From NCBI GenBank assembly GCA_036502575.1, contig DASXYL010000056.1, forward strand, positions 1-64,000: DNA of 64,000 bases, read 5' to 3'. The notes under the pieces were generated by a model. That model was not told the DNA's origin, searched no databases, and saw nothing but the letters and a program-made list of their open reading frames with translations. The DNA comes from DASXRA01 sp036502575 (GTDB lineage Bacteria; Actinomycetota; Actinomycetes; Mycobacteriales; Jatrophihabitantaceae). The position numbers and the translations under genes are program-made. Shown one piece after another: positions 61,957 to 64,000 of the stretch; position 1 is the first letter of the stretch; each line of letters starts with the position of its first letter.

Positions 61957-62835
61957 CTACGCGCCGATCAGCTCGGCCAGCACCGTCTCGCGCACCCGCA
62001 CCGCATCCTCGTGGTACTTCAGCACGGCGCCCAGCGTGGCGGCGGCGTTCTCGACGTCGAGCGAGCGAGCGCCGAGCAGGTGCAGCGCCTGGGCCCAGTC
62101 GAGCGACTCGGCCACTCCGGGCGGCTTGAGCAGGTCCGCCTCACGCAGGCCGGCGGTCACGCGGGCGACGTCACGGGCCAGGCGCTCGGCGACCTCGGGC
62201 TGCCGGCGTCGCAGGATGGCCACCTCGCGCTCGTAGGTCGGGTGGGCCACCCAGTGGTAGAGGCAGCGCCGCTTCAGCGCGTCGTGCACCTCGCGGGTTC
62301 GATTGGACGTCAGCACGACGAGGGGCGGGGTGGACGCCCTGATCGTTCCGATCTCGGGGATCGTCACCGCATTGTCGGCCAGCACCTCGAGCAGGAACGC
62401 CTCGAACTCGTCGTCGGCCCGATCGATCTCGTCCACGAGCAGCACCGACGGCGCGTGCTCGATGGCCTGCAGGATCGGCCGGGCGACCAGGAAGCGCCGG
62501 TCGTACAGCGACCGCTCGAGTTCCTCGGCGTCGTGCTGGCCGGCCGTCTCGGCCGCGCGCAGGTGCAGTACCTGACGCGGGAAATCCCAGTCGTACAAGG
62601 CCTGCGCGGCGTCGATGCCCTCGTAGCACTGCAGCCGAACCAGCCGGGCGTCGAGCACCGTGGCCAGGGCCTGGGCCAGGCTGGTCTTGCCGACGCCAGG
62701 GTCGCCCTCCAGGAACAGCGGCCGATGCATGCGCAACGCGAGGTACGCCGCGGTCGCGAGCCCCTCGTCGGGCAGGTACCCGGTGCGATCCAGCGCAGCC
62801 GCGAGCGCCGCGGGGTCGGTCACGGCAGCGTCCAT
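61957..62835 (-). CDS. coxD: MoxR-type AAA+ ATPase (CoxD-like)
   Basis: A 292-residue MoxR-family AAA+ ATPase. Walker A is FLEGDPGVGKTSLAQALA near 38, Walker B VLLVDEIDRAD near 130, with sensor 1 PLVVLTSNRTREVHDAL near 170. It acts as a chaperone with VWA proteins to insert metal cofactors into large enzymes. It is immediately followed by the CoxE-like partner and then the hydroxylase subunits, consistent with maturation of this operon's enzyme. Confidence 0.9.
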   Translation of the reverse strand: MDAAVTDPAALAAALDRTGYLPDEGLATAAYLALRMHRPLFLEGDPGVGKTSLAQALATVLDARLVRLQCYEGIDAAQALYDWDFPRQVLHLRAAETAGQHDAEELERSLYDRRFLVARPILQAIEHAPSVLLVDEIDRADDEFEAFLLEVLADNAVTIPEIGTIRASTPPLVVLTSNRTREVHDALKRRCLYHWVAHPTYEREVAILRRRQPEVAERLARDVARVTAGLREADLLKPPGVAESLDWAQALHLLGARSLDVENAAATLGAVLKYHEDAVRVRETVLAELIGA

Positions 62836-62839
62836 CCGT

Positions 62840-63499
62840 TCAGTGTCCTCCGCGACGGGCCAGGAGGTAGCAGCGTCGGCTCGGATACTCGGCGCCCGGA
62901 TGGGGTTCGCGCTCGAGGCGGGCGACCTCGACGAAGCCCGCGCTCGTCAGGCCGGCGGCGACATCGTCCGGGCCGAGGTAGTAGTGGGTCAGCTCGACCG
63001 GCTGCCCCATGAACTCCTCCATCGTGCTGACGTCGCCGGGCGCGTGGCTGGCATCGCTGACATGGAACGCGAGCAGTGCCAGCCCGCCAAAACGGACCAC
63101 CCGCGCCAGCTCGCGATACGCCGGCCCGCGCTGCGCGGGCGGCAGGTGGATGATCGAGTACATCAGCACCGCCCCGGCCCAGGCGCCGTCGGCGGCCGGG
63201 AGATCGAGCATCGACCCGACCTGAAAGTCGATCGCCGGGTAGCGCGCCCGGGCGATCTCGATCATCGACGGCGACAGGTCGACGCCGATCAGCTCGCTGC
63301 CGAGTGCGCGCAGCTGGGCGGCGACGTGACCCGGCCCGCAGCCGACGTCGGCGACGATGCCCGGGCCGACCAGCTCGGCGAAGGCGGCGAGCAGGGCGCG
63401 ATCGAGGGGCTTACCGTCGAGCTCGTCGGCCAGCTGCTTCTCGTACTCCTGCGCGACGGCGTCGTACGCATCGCGGGTCGCATCCTCAGGCGGGCTCAC
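62840..63499 (-). CDS. Class I SAM-dependent methyltransferase
   Basis: A 219-residue methyltransferase with SAM motif I VADVGCGPGHVAAQL near 50-64, acidic VDLSPSMIEIARARYP near 73, and QVGSMLDLPAADGAWAG near 93 (motif II). Substrate unknown. It lies 4 nt upstream of the MoxR-like gene and so may be the first gene of the cox-like operon, although no methyltransferase is known to be needed for CO dehydrogenase assembly; chance co-transcription is equally possible. Start GTG 63499. It is divergent from the hydrolase gene at the window end. Confidence 0.87.
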   Translation of the reverse strand: MSPPEDATRDAYDAVAQEYEKQLADELDGKPLDRALLAAFAELVGPGIVADVGCGPGHVAAQLRALGSELIGVDLSPSMIEIARARYPAIDFQVGSMLDLPAADGAWAGAVLMYSIIHLPPAQRGPAYRELARVVRFGGLALLAFHVSDASHAPGDVSTMEEFMGQPVELTHYYLGPDDVAAGLTSAGFVEVARLEREPHPGAEYPSRRCYLLARRGGH

Positions 63500-63533
63500 C
63501 CGGCGAGATTACCGGCGCCGTAGGCTCGATTTC

Positions 63534-64000
63534 GTGCCGCGCCGACCCACCCGGACCGTCCCGACCGTCATCATCCACGGCTGGGAGGGCAACGAGCCCG
63601 AACACTGGCAGACCTGGCTCGCCACGCAGCTCGCCGACGCCGGCCGAGAGGTGCGCTACCCGACGCTGCCCGATGCGGATACGCCCCGGCTGCCCATGTG
63701 GCTGGCCGCGCTGGCCGACACGCTCGATGGTCTGCCGGCTGACAATTTCGACGTGGTGTGCCACTCGCTCGGCGTGCTGCTGTGGCTGCATCACGTCCAG
63801 GCCGGCGGTGGACCTCGGCCGGCCCGGGTCGCGCTCGTGTCTCCCCCGTCGCCGCGCACCTCGATTCCCGAGCTGGCGCCGTTCCTGCCCGCCCCGGTGG
63901 ACGTCGACCTGGTGCGGCACGCCTCGGACGGCACGGTGCTGGTCGGCGCGGACAACGACCCGTACTGCCCCGAGGGCGCCGCGGCGGCGTACGGGCGGCC
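63534..64000 (+). CDS. RBBP9/YdeN-type alpha/beta-hydrolase, 3' end cut by window edge
   Basis: The first 155 residues of a small serine hydrolase of the RBBP9/YdeN (DUF1234-like) family. It has the opening VIIHGWEGNEPEHWQTWLA near 13-31, nucleophile elbow VVCHSLGVLLWLHH (Ser near 82), and GADNDPYCPEGAA, which carries the catalytic aspartate, near the cut end. The catalytic histidine lies beyond the window. GTG 63534 is the likely start, 34 nt from the divergent methyltransferase start. Typical full length is about 180-190 residues, so little is missing. Confidence 0.85.
   Translation, partial: MPRRPTRTVPTVIIHGWEGNEPEHWQTWLATQLADAGREVRYPTLPDADTPRLPMWLAALADTLDGLPADNFDVVCHSLGVLLWLHHVQAGGGPRPARVALVSPPSPRTSIPELAPFLPAPVDVDLVRHASDGTVLVGADNDPYCPEGAAAAYGR

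Overview
This 64 kb window is high-GC actinobacterial chromosome: GC-rich third codon positions, many GTG and some TTG starts, frequent 4-nt gene overlaps, a WhiB regulator, and a His-tailed GroEL1. The core genes follow the order known in Mycobacterium tuberculosis from guaA (Rv3396c) through guaB3/guaB2, the DUF5319 gene, whiB3, groEL1-groES, tsaD-rimI-tsaB-tsaE and alr to glmS, glmM, rpsI and rplM (Rv3443c). The gene repertoire suggests a free-living, possibly soil or plant-associated genus such as a Jatrophihabitans or Frankia relative; the genus is a guess.

Layout. 1-13200: purine cluster on the minus strand (guaA, SDR, guaB3, guaB2), with corA on the plus strand and a complete branched-chain amino-acid-type ABC importer (livFGMH plus two near-identical substrate-binding lipoproteins) inserted between guaB3 and guaB2. 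13450-16750: MacB/FtsX-type ABC exporter. 16940-23640: DUF5319, whiB, a SnoaL/epimerase pair, groEL/groES with a CIRCE operator, and an ECF sigma factor paired with a membrane YCF48-like protein. 23820-33220: t6A synthesis genes (tsaD, tsaB, tsaE), rimI, hydrolase, alr, ltrA, nnrD, acpS and a type-2 ferredoxin-NADP reductase. 33290-34350: a leaderless VapBC-like toxin-antitoxin pair and coding debris. 34430-40690: glmS, MBL hydrolase, a Pro/Thr-tailed membrane protein, glmM, rpsI, rplM. 40900-45150: broken tyrosine phosphatase, membrane protein, ABC-F ATPase, FAD-linked oxidase.

45260-56010 is the most striking block: one minus-strand operon holding two enolase-superfamily enzymes, a ribose-type sugar ABC importer (binding protein, two permeases, RbsA-like ATPase) and a secreted 972-residue beta-helix protein with an exact L-fucose-binding F-type lectin motif. 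It is divergent from a GntR/FadR-type regulator. A sigma-70-like promoter with a 17-bp spacer precedes the operon, and a FadR-consensus palindrome fills that spacer. I read it as a candidate system for capturing and oxidatively degrading an L-fucose-like sugar from polysaccharide. 56440-63500 is a form II CO-dehydrogenase-like molybdenum hydroxylase operon (methyltransferase, MoxR, CoxE, coxS, coxL, coxM, coxG), and the window ends inside an RBBP9/YdeN-type hydrolase.

The intergenic spaces contain at least three families of dispersed structured palindromes, each seen twice. One has four arms at identical spacing with a base that co-varies in all four arms. A 13-bp palindrome recurs four times inside unrelated genes. 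No tRNA, rRNA, CRISPR array or intact transposase was seen.
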